DNA of 16,727 bases, taken from assembly GCA_947258675.1 (NCBI GenBank), contig CAMYJP010000037.1:1-16727 (forward strand), written 5' to 3'. The position numbers and the translations under genes are program-made. Shown here in pieces: positions 9,001 to 15,573 of the stretch (position 1 is the stretch's first letter; every line of letters begins with the position of its first letter). Under the pieces are notes generated by a model. That model did not search any database and had not been told where the DNA came from. It saw nothing but the letters and a program-made list of their open reading frames with translations. The DNA is from an uncultured Desulfobulbaceae bacterium (GTDB lineage Bacteria > Desulfobacterota > Desulfobulbia > Desulfobulbales > BM004).

Positions 9001-9288
9001 TCTTTTGTGGGTCAGAACTTTTGCGGCGGAGGGATAGGTTGCGCTTCTGGAACCATCATCATTATGACAGTCGGAGCAGACTTCTTCCGCTCCGGCAGGA
9101 GCAGTAGAGTCATTCCTGAGCAGGTTTGGATGGGCCGCTCCCGGTTGATTCCAATCCGGGCCGCCGTGGCACTCTTCACACGCCAGTAAATTGTTTGTCA
9201 CATGGGTCGGGTCATCGTAATACCCTGCCTGCGCCAGTGCCGTTAATCCCAAAAGAAAAAAGCAGCTTATTACTAGTGTTTTCTTCAT
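6097..9288 (-). CDS. Secreted multiheme c-type cytochrome with four-module beta-rich C-terminus (1063 aa)
   Basis: Close paralogue of the 1200-aa protein. Signal peptide 1-21 (ALAQA/GY). CXXCH motifs begin at residues 37, 71, 98, 164, 189, 203, 252, 372 and 396. There is one CX4CH (CSAVYCH, 335-341) and an odd CX8CH (CFFPTDGTSCH, 458-468), one residue shorter than in the paralogue. DUF4215 lies at 489-517 and the MopE-like Asp-rich region at about 526-611. Four FP modules follow from residue 619 (YFPAIKDG, FFPAGFDN, YYPYLYDG, IFPQVYEV). Between haems 3 and 4 there are only about 60 residues, against about 190 in the paralogue. Likely a roughly decahaem extracellular electron carrier. A sigma-54-like promoter and a conserved motif lie upstream. 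The SD before the start is GGGGAGA. Confidence 0.95.
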   Translation of the reverse strand: MKKTLVISCFFLLGLTALAQAGYYDDPTHVTNNLLACEECHGGPDWNQPGAAHPNLLRNDSTAPAGAEEVCSDCHNDDGSRSATYPSAAKVLTHKRNCWDCHQNHQDAVTGYTNVNYVTETMGVCADDASVPCTTDADCATTCGSPVLFNDPLVHTQVDGSGICQVCHTATNYWRADGSLQGHNAGLVCTDCHIHGEAFSAGCNTCHGEPPTSTNKGLAEPPDATGSQTVGMHEIHAVPSPSESGNGYGYDCGICHQGGMLVNVVIDGSNNLGMKIPYANSVDTFGNLQWQFYDIFNTTTTYIGQNTVTYIGDHDGSNGTLVNNTGQIGDGSLTCSAVYCHSTGRSLIFGTDPVGESFAWDGSTLDPDGITCNNCHMEVPLNDLHEAHVLVRKFDCNYCHFDTATAADYPNAIPFIKDKSKHANGTFDIVPSPTYDTSAQTGLSNPFTYEPAPGGGTCFFPTDGTSCHSRFNKPLVAVWTTNAGDNGFCGNGIVDGLEACDDGNNNDFDACSNGCESQSVPGPGPCTDADGDEFIDIADSANGCYIAGTPATAPPYDECDNDPSKLAAVTYYRDQDGDGYGDPNNSQTTCIDPGAGWVTVDGDPDDTDPTIPGAGTTAYFPAIKDGPQSDGLWLNFLSICAVDPSVPVTLNVTLYNSDGSLNFNDPNLTTPINGCLVQTPNWIKHAALDTETFNGTVVVQAGAPIVGMTNSLAPPSNNPQAFNIYEAPIPKLNLFFPAGFDNTAAGYRNIVHIQNTEPTPVTVTVDYIDDALPSVADVYVIPGNGEYEKVIRNVFGGDFNGSISVTATGNVAGMLRYEKMAGTTVESMSIYESTVERNAIYYPYLYDGHTGYNNYISTMNPSGANIDCTYEYYLDDGTPYYTDGPVTIAPGARSTITPCFVMDGSVTCDGLSEIDGTSWSSEYEGGMTATCTGNVVSTTNVIKFANVEGLNFHESARPMQRMIFPQVYEVAPYSNTLHLLNPTAAPITVNITLNYTDGTVLGTSSPTIPPFGKHIMQPTSINTNPASLPTNGSLTVDAGANTVTGVLVYETSLMITVYEGVEQ

Positions 9289-9430
9289 GTTCTATCTCCC
9301 CACTATTTAATTCTTTAATATACGTTTAAAGCTAAAAAAATATTAATTTCAAAGTAATACAGCCTGTTTGGCCTCATTTCCTAAACTGATTACGCGCAAA
9401 AGTATAAAAATAATCGTACAATAAAAGGAA

Positions 9431-9445
9431 GCAATAATCGGACCA
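9431..9445 (-). promoter_or_regulatory. Candidate sigma-54 promoter of the 1063-aa cytochrome gene
   Basis: The minus strand reads TGGTCCGATTATTGCT, with GG and GC exactly 10 nt apart (-24 TGG, -12 TTGCT), close to the TGGCACGnnnnTTGCW consensus. Transcription would start near 9420 and give a leader of about 130 nt. The C and A of the -24 GGCA are not matched. Confidence 0.4.
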
Positions 9446-9537
9446 AGTAGTGCCTCAGAATTACTAAAAAAAAACCCTTATAATTGCAATACTTTACAGC
9501 CAGGTGGGTTTATAATTTAGACATAATGGGAGCAGTT

Positions 9538-9572
9538 GTGGGGCTTTTGACCCAAGTTCTGGGGCATATCAC
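9538..9572. promoter_or_regulatory. Conserved upstream motif, copy 1
   Basis: The plus strand has GWGGGGYWTTTGACC (9538-9552), 13 nt, then ATATCAC (9566-9572). The same motif with identical spacing occurs at 14383-14417. It lies about 130 bp upstream of a sigma-54-like promoter, the usual place for an enhancer-binding protein site. Its centre is partly dyadic (CCCA, 5 nt, TGGG on the minus strand). The rest of 9289-9675 shows only weak inverted repeats, such as GCCTAT/ATAGGC arms at 9618-9655 past the gene ending at 9676. Confidence 0.4.
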
Positions 9573-9675
9573 ATTTTTTGAGCATTAAAAGCCCACATGA
9601 ATGCTTAGAGCGGTTTTGCCTATTCAGTATACCTATTAATATTCGGTAGATAGGCTAAAGGACTTTAGGATTATT

Positions 9676-10566
9676 TTACTTTTCCGAACGAAATTTCTTT
9701 TCAAATTTCTGCCTGTTTTCTTCAGGAATCGGAATTTTGAACATGGTAATGTCCACTTTTTTCCTTATGTCACCTTTATTTCCTGTGATGGCTATTGCCT
9801 CTCCTTGCCCCCCCTTTCCGCCAACTCCTACCGGCGCGTCAATGCCATACTCTCCTTCCGTGCCTGTTGGAGCTGATTTACCATATGTTCCTACATAACT
9901 GCCGGCGATTGGTCTGCCCCCACGCAGATTCTGCCTAGCCAGCAAGTAATATGATTTTTCTGCCGGCAGCTTCATATGATATTTGCCTGATTTATCAGTT
10001 TTTTCAGAGATATATAAAGGTCGTGCTGCATTAATATCTGATTTGACCAGTATATAGGCATTTTCCAGTGGCTGACCGGTTTCATCCAAAACAGTGCCTT
10101 CGACGGTGAAATAATTCTGTACTTCCGGAATGTTTTCAGGTTTTTTACCTTTTACTGTGCCTATGTTAACGGTCTGTTTGGCCGGTATTTCAAAGGTGAG
10201 CAAACTGCCATTATCATCAACAATAAAAAAATATTCTTCCCCGGATCGTGGGGGGCCGGCTCCCTGACCTCTGGCCCTGAGCATCGCTCCCATGTTATAG
10301 CTGCCTGGGATCAGCTTTACCTTGAAGTTTCCTTCCGCATCGGTTCTGGATACCATTTCCGGAACTCTCCGCAGGTCTCCGTAAGTCGGCGGAGGACCGC
10401 TCTTTGTATCAAAAAAGGATACAATAATACCTTCAACAACCGGTTTTCCATCCTTAATGTGGAGTTTTCCTTCCAATATCCCTGCCTTGGCCATAAGATA
10501 TCCTGGAGGTGCAGCAAGACATGGGGTGGAAAACAACAGAATCAGGATTGTAATCAGTACTCTCAT
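9676..10566 (-). CDS. Secreted protein with two carboxypeptidase-regulatory-like (CNA-B-type beta) domains
   Basis: 296 aa. Signal peptide 1-19 (TPCLAA). Residues about 27-137 form one beta-sandwich of the carboxypeptidase regulatory-like kind (EGKLHIKDGKPVVEGIIV, then SRTDAEGNFKVKLIPGSY). Residues about 150-215 form a second (VEGTVLDETGQPLENAYI, then TDKSGKYHMKLPAEKSYYLLA). A Gly-rich stretch (225-262) and a charged C-terminus follow. No catalytic motif or haem motif is present. Such folds are structural or binding modules, often next to cytochromes in Geobacter-type genomes. The SD AGGAGA lies 5 nt before ATG. It is a single-gene unit on the evidence of a terminator upstream (10799-10835) and 387 bp to the next gene downstream. 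Function not known. Confidence 0.9.
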   Translation of the reverse strand: MRVLITILILLFSTPCLAAPPGYLMAKAGILEGKLHIKDGKPVVEGIIVSFFDTKSGPPPTYGDLRRVPEMVSRTDAEGNFKVKLIPGSYNMGAMLRARGQGAGPPRSGEEYFFIVDDNGSLLTFEIPAKQTVNIGTVKGKKPENIPEVQNYFTVEGTVLDETGQPLENAYILVKSDINAARPLYISEKTDKSGKYHMKLPAEKSYYLLARQNLRGGRPIAGSYVGTYGKSAPTGTEGEYGIDAPVGVGGKGGQGEAIAITGNKGDIRKKVDITMFKIPIPEENRQKFEKKFRSEK

Positions 10567-10726
10567 GCTTATCTCCTAAATAATGTTTTTATCCGGAAAG
10601 GCTTCCTTTTTTTTAAAAACGGTGAAGATCTTCAGATATGGTTTATGGAGGAATTATTTAACACTTAAAATAAAAGTAAACGTTTAATATTTGAATGTCA
10701 ATTCAGTTTGCGGGTGAGAAATTAAT

Positions 10727-10746
10727 TTATCAATTATACTTGATAA
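10727..10746. promoter_or_regulatory. Perfect 7-bp dyad upstream of the carboxypeptidase-regulatory-like gene
   Basis: TTATCAA (10727-10733), 6 nt, TTGATAA (10740-10746). It lies about 160 bp upstream of the start at 10566 in AT-rich DNA and could be a repressor operator. The remainder of 10567-10798 shows no clear signal to me. Confidence 0.3.
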
Positions 10747-10798
10747 TATCTATTCAAAGAAGATTTTTTTCTGATGGTGAATTATCCTAATGTGATTA

Positions 10799-10835
10799 TA
10801 AAAAAAAACTTGGACGGAATTACCCGTCCAAGTTT
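10799..10835 (-). terminator. Rho-independent terminator of the split four-module gene
   Basis: A perfect 12-bp stem (AAACTTGGACGG 10806-10817, CCGTCCAAGTTT 10824-10835) with a 6-nt loop, followed on the minus strand by a long T-run (10799-10808). It lies about 50 bp past the stop at 10884. Confidence 0.9.
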
Positions 10836-10883
10836 CTTAAAGGATTGGCCTGTTCTGTTTCTATGTTGTTTATTTATGTGTTT

Positions 10884-12338
10884 TTATTGTACAGCCTCAT
10901 AGATCGTCATTGATTGATAAGACTCGATTTCAATACCTGGCCCAGGATCAATGTCTACATCGATTGGCCCGTATTTGTATACAAGGACTCCGGTAATCGG
11001 TTGATCTGCAGTTACTGTAAAGAAACCGTTTGATGGGAGAACGCCGTTTGTATTCATGCTGTCCGGCTGCACTGTATATTTCCCCATGGGTGGAATTACC
11101 TGGTTATCCGTACCAAGGGAAGTGCCATCAACATAAAACAGTTCCAAGGTAACATTTACCTGGGTGCCGTTTGGATTCTGCAGGTGGAGTTCGTTGGTAT
11201 AGTTGTCCAGGTTGTCATAAACCTGAGGGAATAAAAGAGAAACTTTCGGCTCGCATGGTTTGTAAAAGTTAAGCCCTTCTACCTGGGGCGTGATGACGTT
11301 GACCATTGCGGTTGCATTACCATCACATGAACCAACCATTGATCCTGTGAAATCATGACCATACTCTCCAAACATTGCCCAACTGGGTGTCGTAGTATGT
11401 CTGTCATTGGCAGGAATGGTAATTGGGCCTTCGGTAAAATATGGCCCACTCCCTGTATCCCCGCTGTCAAGATACAAATCAAAGGAACAACTACGATTTT
11501 GGGTTAGACTTGTATTCATGGTGGCGTAAAAATTATGATTAAAATTGTTTTGATCGAGAATCAGAGGCTCTTCGCCAAAACCATCATAAATGTATGGATA
11601 ATAAAGTTGGGTCTTCTCACCTGTTGATCCGTAGATATTTACAGCATCAACGATTAGGGTCACATTATCAAACAACATTTTGTTTTTTTCGTAACGCAGC
11701 ATGCCGGCAACATCTCCGTCTGCTGCAACTCTGATTGTGCCATTAAAATCACCACCAAAGGCATTTCTGACCTCATTTTCATATTCTCCGTAGCCGGGTA
11801 TCTGATAATTGACAGTGACGGACGGTAAGGCGTCATCAATTAAGTCAATTGTTATGTTAACCGGGGTTGGATTAATGTTTTGAATATTGATGATGTTTTT
11901 GTATTGGGCAGCTTCATTGTCAAAAGCTGCCGGGAAAAAGAGATCTCTTAATGGTAAAGGGGCTTCATAGATATTGAATGCATCTACGTTTTGGCCAATG
12001 GTATTAGTCATACCTAAGATCGGTTTGTTCGCTCTCACGATAGCTGTTCCTCTAAATAAGGTGTATTGCAGCAATCCATATTTAGCGAAATTTGGCGTAA
12101 TTGTGTCTCGGCCGTTTGGGTTTATAACCCTGGATGCAACATACCATTCGATCCCATTTTGATCATAGAAATAATAGGTAATGTTTACCGTATCAGATGG
12201 ATTTTCCGCCTGGATTGTTAAGTAATTACTCCAATCGTTGATACCGTCATACAGCGCTGGGAAGTATACAGCATCAGCTTCTACATCAGATGTGTTTGCA
12301 TCGCAATCATCATCAATGCCGTTGCCTACTATCTCAAG
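10884..12338 (-). CDS. Four-module C-terminal part of a split secreted protein (out of frame with the ORF at 12334-13992)
   Basis: This frame encodes the tail of a MopE-like motif (EIVGNGIDDDCDANTSD) and then the same four FP modules found in both cytochromes: YFPALYDG (encoded near 12260), FFPAAFDN, YYPYIYDG and LFPQVYDN, ending in MTIYEAVQ. In this frame there is no ATG, GTG or TTG until a TTG at 12074. That TTG lies inside the first module and has no good SD, so I do not take it as a real start. The reading continues upstream into the calcium-binding repeats of the ORF at 12334-13992, which stops at 12334. The two are most simply one gene of about 1035 codons broken by a frame disruption. 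Whether the fragment is made is unknown. Confidence 0.75.
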   Translation of the reverse strand, partial: LEIVGNGIDDDCDANTSDVEADAVYFPALYDGINDWSNYLTIQAENPSDTVNITYYFYDQNGIEWYVASRVINPNGRDTITPNFAKYGLLQYTLFRGTAIVRANKPILGMTNTIGQNVDAFNIYEAPLPLRDLFFPAAFDNEAAQYKNIINIQNINPTPVNITIDLIDDALPSVTVNYQIPGYGEYENEVRNAFGGDFNGTIRVAADGDVAGMLRYEKNKMLFDNVTLIVDAVNIYGSTGEKTQLYYPYIYDGFGEEPLILDQNNFNHNFYATMNTSLTQNRSCSFDLYLDSGDTGSGPYFTEGPITIPANDRHTTTPSWAMFGEYGHDFTGSMVGSCDGNATAMVNVITPQVEGLNFYKPCEPKVSLLFPQVYDNLDNYTNELHLQNPNGTQVNVTLELFYVDGTSLGTDNQVIPPMGKYTVQPDSMNTNGVLPSNGFFTVTADQPITGVLVYKYGPIDVDIDPGPGIEIESYQSMTIYEAVQ

Positions 12339-13992
12339 CTTCGCCTGCTGGAGTATTGGGACATTGGTCCTGATCGTTGGTTACACCGTCGTTATCGTCA
12401 TCGAGTTGGCTTGCCGAACAACCGTTGGCATCCACCTGTTCACCAGCCGGAGTGTTGGGGCACTGGTCATTACTGTTTGGCACCCCGTCGTTGTCATCGT
12501 CCGTACAGGTGGCGTCAACCGCATCAGCGCCGCTGCAGTCTTGATCAATGCCGTCACAAGGCGTATCAGTTGCGCCCGGGTTGATTGTCGGGTCGTTATC
12601 GTTACAATCGACATCAGCAGTATATCCGTCACCGTCTCCATCAATCTGGCTTTGTGAACAGCCGTTAGCATCAACAGTTTCGCCGGCCGGGGTATTCGGA
12701 CACTGGTCAATATCGTTGGTCACGCCGTCGTTGTCATCATCGAGCTGACTCTGGGAGCAGCCGTTTGCGTCTACTGACTCACCTGCCGGAGTGTTGGGGC
12801 ATTGGTCGGCGCTGTTCGGTACACCGTCATTGTCGTCATCGGTGCAGGTAGCGTCAGTAGCATCAACGCCATCACAGTTTTGGTCAATACCATCGCATGG
12901 TATGTCTGTGGCGCCGGGGTTGATTGTTGGATCGTTATCATCGCAATCGACATCAGCGGTGTATCCATCTCCGTCAGCATCGGTGCAGGTGGCATCCGTA
13001 GCATCAACACCGTCGCAGTTCTGGTCAATACCATCGCATGGCATGTCTGTAGCGCCTGGATTTATTGTCGGATCGTTATCGTCACAATCGACATCAGCCA
13101 TGTATCCATCACCGTCGGCATCAATCTGACTCTGTGAACAGCCGTTTGCGTCTACTGTTTCACCTGCGGGGGTGTTAGGACAAAGGTCTTCACTGTTTGG
13201 TACCCCGTCACCATCATCATCTGGGCACGTGAGATCATTTCCGTCACAGTCCTGATCAATACCATCACCGCAGATTTCAGGAGCCCCGGTATAAATAGTC
13301 GGATCAGTGTCGTGACAGTCAGTATTATCGGGATCACCGTCAGAATCAGAGTCTAAGGGCACAATTACAATATCATCTAGAAAACCACCGGTGGTGTTGT
13401 CAATTCCGCCGGCGCTTAGCATTAATGTCCATGGCGATGAAATATTATCAATGTTTAGAACATATGTGTACTGCTCCCATTCTGTCGTTGGGCCGGCTAT
13501 TCCAGAAACGGATCCTATGAGTACAGGATTAAGAACATCAGGGTCATTAAATGTAAAATAAACAAAGATATCGTTGTCGTTAGGAAGGGAAGTACGGGGG
13601 CGATACCAGAATGAAAGTTCGTAGGAACCAAGCCCATCAAAGGTAATATCCTGGATCATAGAACTGTTGGTGTCTTGGTTTTCTAATGAAGTGTGGCTAT
13701 CAAGCTCTAAGTATAGGAGCGGTGAATGTGCGTTAACCTGATTCCCATCATATTGGACTTCAATTCCCGCATCATTAACGCCAGATCTCCAGCCAGGTAT
13801 GTTGTCATACACGTCCCAACCTTCATTTGAGGAGTTAAGCTGGTAAAGTTTTAAACCATTAACATTACCTTTCAATTCAGAAGCTGTATCTTCAGCATCT
13901 CCGTTAGTAACATAGTTTGCAGCATTAACATTGGCATTAATCGCCAATATTAAGCCGACAACAACAGCTATACATACTATTCCCCTTTTCAT
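12334..13992 (-). CDS. Secreted jelly-roll plus thrombospondin type 3 / MopE-like Ca-binding repeat protein, truncated at its C-terminus
   Basis: 552 aa. Signal peptide 1-24 (NVNA/AN). Residues 25-213 are a beta jelly-roll of the NYVTNGDAE type (LYLELDSH, SYELSFWYRPR, GGFLDDIVI), like carbohydrate-binding or surface-anchor domains. From 214 on there are alternating MopE-like motifs (214-255, 291-337, 338-384, 451-497; DVDCDDNDPTINPGA and CDGIDQNCDG) and thrombospondin type 3 repeats (DDDNDGVPN, CPNTPAGE, VDANGCS; 256-290, 385-450, 498-550). These bind Ca2+ in known families. It ends abruptly at PAGEA inside a repeat, with no cell-wall or membrane anchor; the rest of the protein continues in another frame (10884-12338). 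The SD GGGAGAAG is near ATG. Its leader carries a GEMM-I riboswitch. Probably an adhesin or surface structural protein. Confidence 0.85.
   Translation of the reverse strand: MKRGIVCIAVVVGLILAINANVNAANYVTNGDAEDTASELKGNVNGLKLYQLNSSNEGWDVYDNIPGWRSGVNDAGIEVQYDGNQVNAHSPLLYLELDSHTSLENQDTNSSMIQDITFDGLGSYELSFWYRPRTSLPNDNDIFVYFTFNDPDVLNPVLIGSVSGIAGPTTEWEQYTYVLNIDNISSPWTLMLSAGGIDNTTGGFLDDIVIVPLDSDSDGDPDNTDCHDTDPTIYTGAPEICGDGIDQDCDGNDLTCPDDDGDGVPNSEDLCPNTPAGETVDANGCSQSQIDADGDGYMADVDCDDNDPTINPGATDMPCDGIDQNCDGVDATDATCTDADGDGYTADVDCDDNDPTINPGATDIPCDGIDQNCDGVDATDATCTDDDNDGVPNSADQCPNTPAGESVDANGCSQSQLDDDNDGVTNDIDQCPNTPAGETVDANGCSQSQIDGDGDGYTADVDCNDNDPTINPGATDTPCDGIDQDCSGADAVDATCTDDDNDGVPNSNDQCPNTPAGEQVDANGCSASQLDDDNDGVTNDQDQCPNTPAGEA
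12502..13122 (-). repeat. Intragenic 141-bp coding repeats (MopE-like)
   Basis: Two tandem 141-bp units (12982-13122 and 12841-12981) encode nearly identical 47-residue motifs. A third, more diverged copy lies at 12502-12642, separated by thrombospondin type 3 repeats. Third-position changes dominate between copies, so the protein repeat is under selection. This is a hot spot for slippage, recombination and assembly collapse. Confidence 0.85.
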
Positions 13993-14057
13993 TTTCTTCT
14001 CCCTTAACTTATTAAATTTCTAAAATTTTGTTGGTATTTAATGAAACTCATATAAAT

Positions 14058-14115
14058 AAAAAAGCCGGGTTCCAGGCCATAAGCGCAACAAAGATTTACT
14101 CGTGGTAGCCCGGCT
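14058..14115 (-). terminator. Riboswitch expression-platform terminator
   Basis: On the minus strand AGCCGGG (14115-14109), the 3' part of the aptamer, can pair with CCCGGCT (14069-14063), which is followed by six T (14063-14058). CCA/TGG extends the stem inward. Aptamer folding and terminator formation compete for the same bases, so ligand binding should turn the downstream gene (start 13992) on. Confidence 0.7.
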
Positions 14116-14178
14116 GTCTCTCTAAAAAGAAACCCGCAGCTTTCCGTCACTGCCTTACGACAGGTTTGGCTTTATCAT
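14100..14178 (-). promoter_or_regulatory. GEMM-I (cyclic dinucleotide) riboswitch aptamer
   Basis: The minus strand shows the GEMM-I core in order: AAAGCCAAACC; a hairpin CTGTC-GTAA-GGCAG with a GNRA tetraloop; GACGGAAAGC; GGG; a second hairpin GTTTCT/AGAGAC; then CAGCCGGGCTACC. GACGGAAAGC and AGACAGCCGGGCT resemble the Geobacter cyclic AMP-GMP riboswitch subgroup as I remember it. Aligned on AAACC, the base equivalent to position 20 of the Vibrio Vc2 aptamer appears to be G, which in characterised aptamers goes with c-di-GMP, whereas A goes with cyclic AMP-GMP. The ligand is therefore open. It lies about 110-190 nt upstream of the start at 13992. Confidence 0.85.
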
Positions 14179-14236
14179 TTTAACCTGTATTAAATCGTGA
14201 ATAATTCAGGCTAGTGTTAATAGTGGTTTGGGAACT

Positions 14237-14252
14237 TGCAAGTATTATGCCG
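14237..14252 (-). promoter_or_regulatory. Candidate sigma-54 promoter driving the riboswitch transcript
   Basis: The minus strand reads CGGCATAATACTTGCA, with GG and GC exactly 10 nt apart (-24 GGCA, -12 TTGCA). The predicted start near 14226 is about 48 nt before the aptamer. A similar GGCATAAT sequence lies just upstream (about 14260-14268). Confidence 0.45.
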
Positions 14253-14382
14253 CGGCAGGATTATGCCAGGTGCTAAACTCTTTTGTTAGCTAGGATTAGA
14301 GATAATTGTTGTCTAAAGGCGTAGGCTTATGAATTTTACGACTTAAATTCTAGTGTTCTAGGGTAAAATAGGCTTATTGGGG

Positions 14383-14417
14383 GAGGGGTATTTGACCACA
14401 TGGGTGGGTTATATCAC
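14383..14417. promoter_or_regulatory. Conserved upstream motif, copy 2
   Basis: GWGGGGYWTTTGACC (14383-14397), 13 nt, ATATCAC (14411-14417), matching copy 1 at 9538-9572 with the same internal spacing and a shared TGGG in the spacer. It lies about 165 bp upstream of the sigma-54-like promoter at 14237-14252. Candidate enhancer-binding protein site. Confidence 0.4.
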
Positions 14418-14470
14418 TTATACTTATTAGTCAAATGTATAAAATAGCAATGATATGTATCTGTTGAGAA

Positions 14471-15433
14471 TCATTCCTGTTTATAATCAGTTTTACTTTC
14501 CAGTTCAAGCCGCTTGATTCGTAGAAGGATTTCTTCCGTCAGTCTGCGGTTAAAGGAAATAATATCTCCGAGGAGGCCTAAGACCAGCATTTGGAAGCCT
14601 ACTAGAAAGAGTATTGCAGCAAAAATGAGGGATTGGATATGACCGGCTCCCTCGTTTAACAAATAAAAGTAGAGAAAACGGAGAGAGGGAATTAAACCAC
14701 CGATAATACACATGCCGCCAACGAAAAAAAAGGCTTTGAGTGGTTGGTACATGGTGTACATACGGATCATTGTGCTCAACTGATATGCCAGGAATTTGGG
14801 GATGTTTTTAAACAGTCTTGATTCCCTGGTTTTCGGATTGGTCCGGATAGGGACACTCGTAATGGCCATTTTCTGTCTGCCGGCCTGGATTATTGTTTCA
14901 ATAGTATAGGAGTAAGGCGAGACAATGTTCATCTGCATGCCGACCTTGCGGCTGAGAGCGCGAAAACCACTAACCGCATCCGGCACATCTGTAGATGATA
15001 AGAGGCGAACAACCAGGCTGCCGATCTTCTGAAGCCGTTTTTTTGTATTTGAAAAATGAGGGATGGTATCTGTCTGCCGATCACCAATGACAAATTCGGC
15101 TTTCCCAGCCAAGATTGGGGCGATAAGTTTCGGGATGTCTTCGCCTTTGTATTGATTATCACCGTCTGTATTTACAATGATATCTGCTCCTAAACGGAGA
15201 CAGGCATCAAGACCCACCATGAAGGTTAGCGCAAGGCCCTTGTTGCGGGTATTTCTGATAATGTGATTTACTCCTGTTTGTTTTGCAACTTCAACCGTAT
15301 TATCAGTGCTGCCATCATCAATAACCAGGATTTCCACATGGTCGATACCTTCAATCTGGCGCGGGATATCCGCAACAGTTTGCGGCAAGGTATGCTCTTC
15401 GTTAAAGCAGGGTATCTGGACAATGAGTTTCAT
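14471..15433 (-). CDS. Membrane family 2 glycosyltransferase (polyprenyl-phosphate sugar transferase type)
   Basis: 320 aa. GT-A fold at residues 1-210: nucleotide-sugar site IPCFNEE (7-13) and VIDDGSTDNT (37-46), metal-binding NTDGDNQY (88-95), acceptor region SGFRALSR (155-162). Two C-terminal transmembrane helices (about 230-252 and 266-292) are followed by a charged tail. The layout matches the DPM/DPG-synthase-like group, which moves a sugar to undecaprenyl phosphate or a similar lipid at the cytoplasmic face. The start is the only one that keeps the N-terminal strand, but its SD region is occupied by a degenerate 7-bp repeat. It lies 140 bp downstream of another family 2 glycosyltransferase on the same strand, probably in the same unit. 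Substrate unknown. Confidence 0.93.
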   Translation of the reverse strand: MKLIVQIPCFNEEHTLPQTVADIPRQIEGIDHVEILVIDDGSTDNTVEVAKQTGVNHIIRNTRNKGLALTFMVGLDACLRLGADIIVNTDGDNQYKGEDIPKLIAPILAGKAEFVIGDRQTDTIPHFSNTKKRLQKIGSLVVRLLSSTDVPDAVSGFRALSRKVGMQMNIVSPYSYTIETIIQAGRQKMAITSVPIRTNPKTRESRLFKNIPKFLAYQLSTMIRMYTMYQPLKAFFFVGGMCIIGGLIPSLRFLYFYLLNEGAGHIQSLIFAAILFLVGFQMLVLGLLGDIISFNRRLTEEILLRIKRLELESKTDYKQE

Positions 15434-15437
15434 GAGG

Positions 15438-15479
15438 CAGGTGCCGGGTGTCAGGTGTCGAGGTTCAGGTCTCAGGATA
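15438..15479. repeat. Degenerate 7-bp tandem repeat (CAGGTGT)
   Basis: Six consecutive heptamers on the plus strand: CAGGTGC, CGGGTGT, CAGGTGT, CGAGGTT, CAGGTCT, CAGGATA. They begin 4 nt upstream of the glycosyltransferase start at 15433 and cover its ribosome-binding region. Comparable CACCTGA-type repeats occur between genes in related bacteria, from memory. Confidence 0.65.
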
Positions 15480-15573
15480 TAATGCTACGGGGTAAAGTAA
15501 AGCCTTAGGAATAAAAGGTCAAAGATAAAAGCATATATCCAACGAGCCATGGAAATGGATCTCAGTCATATCA

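Noticed and set aside
9289..9420. Second riboswitch in the leader of the 1063-aa cytochrome
   Set aside because: A GGCCAAAC sequence is present but none of the other GEMM-I elements follow.
10884..12074. Separate gene starting at TTG 12074
   Set aside because: The TTG cuts through the first FP module and the frame is open and homologous well upstream of it, so it is a fragment of a larger gene.
12334..12342. Programmed +1 frameshift joining the two halves
   Set aside because: GCT TGA has no good slip for the P-site tRNA and only a weak AGG upstream; the missing half-motifs point to a deletion or collapse. Not excluded.
12500..13200. CRISPR-like or satellite array
   Set aside because: The repeats are in frame, 141 bp, and encode known Ca-binding motifs with synonymous divergence.
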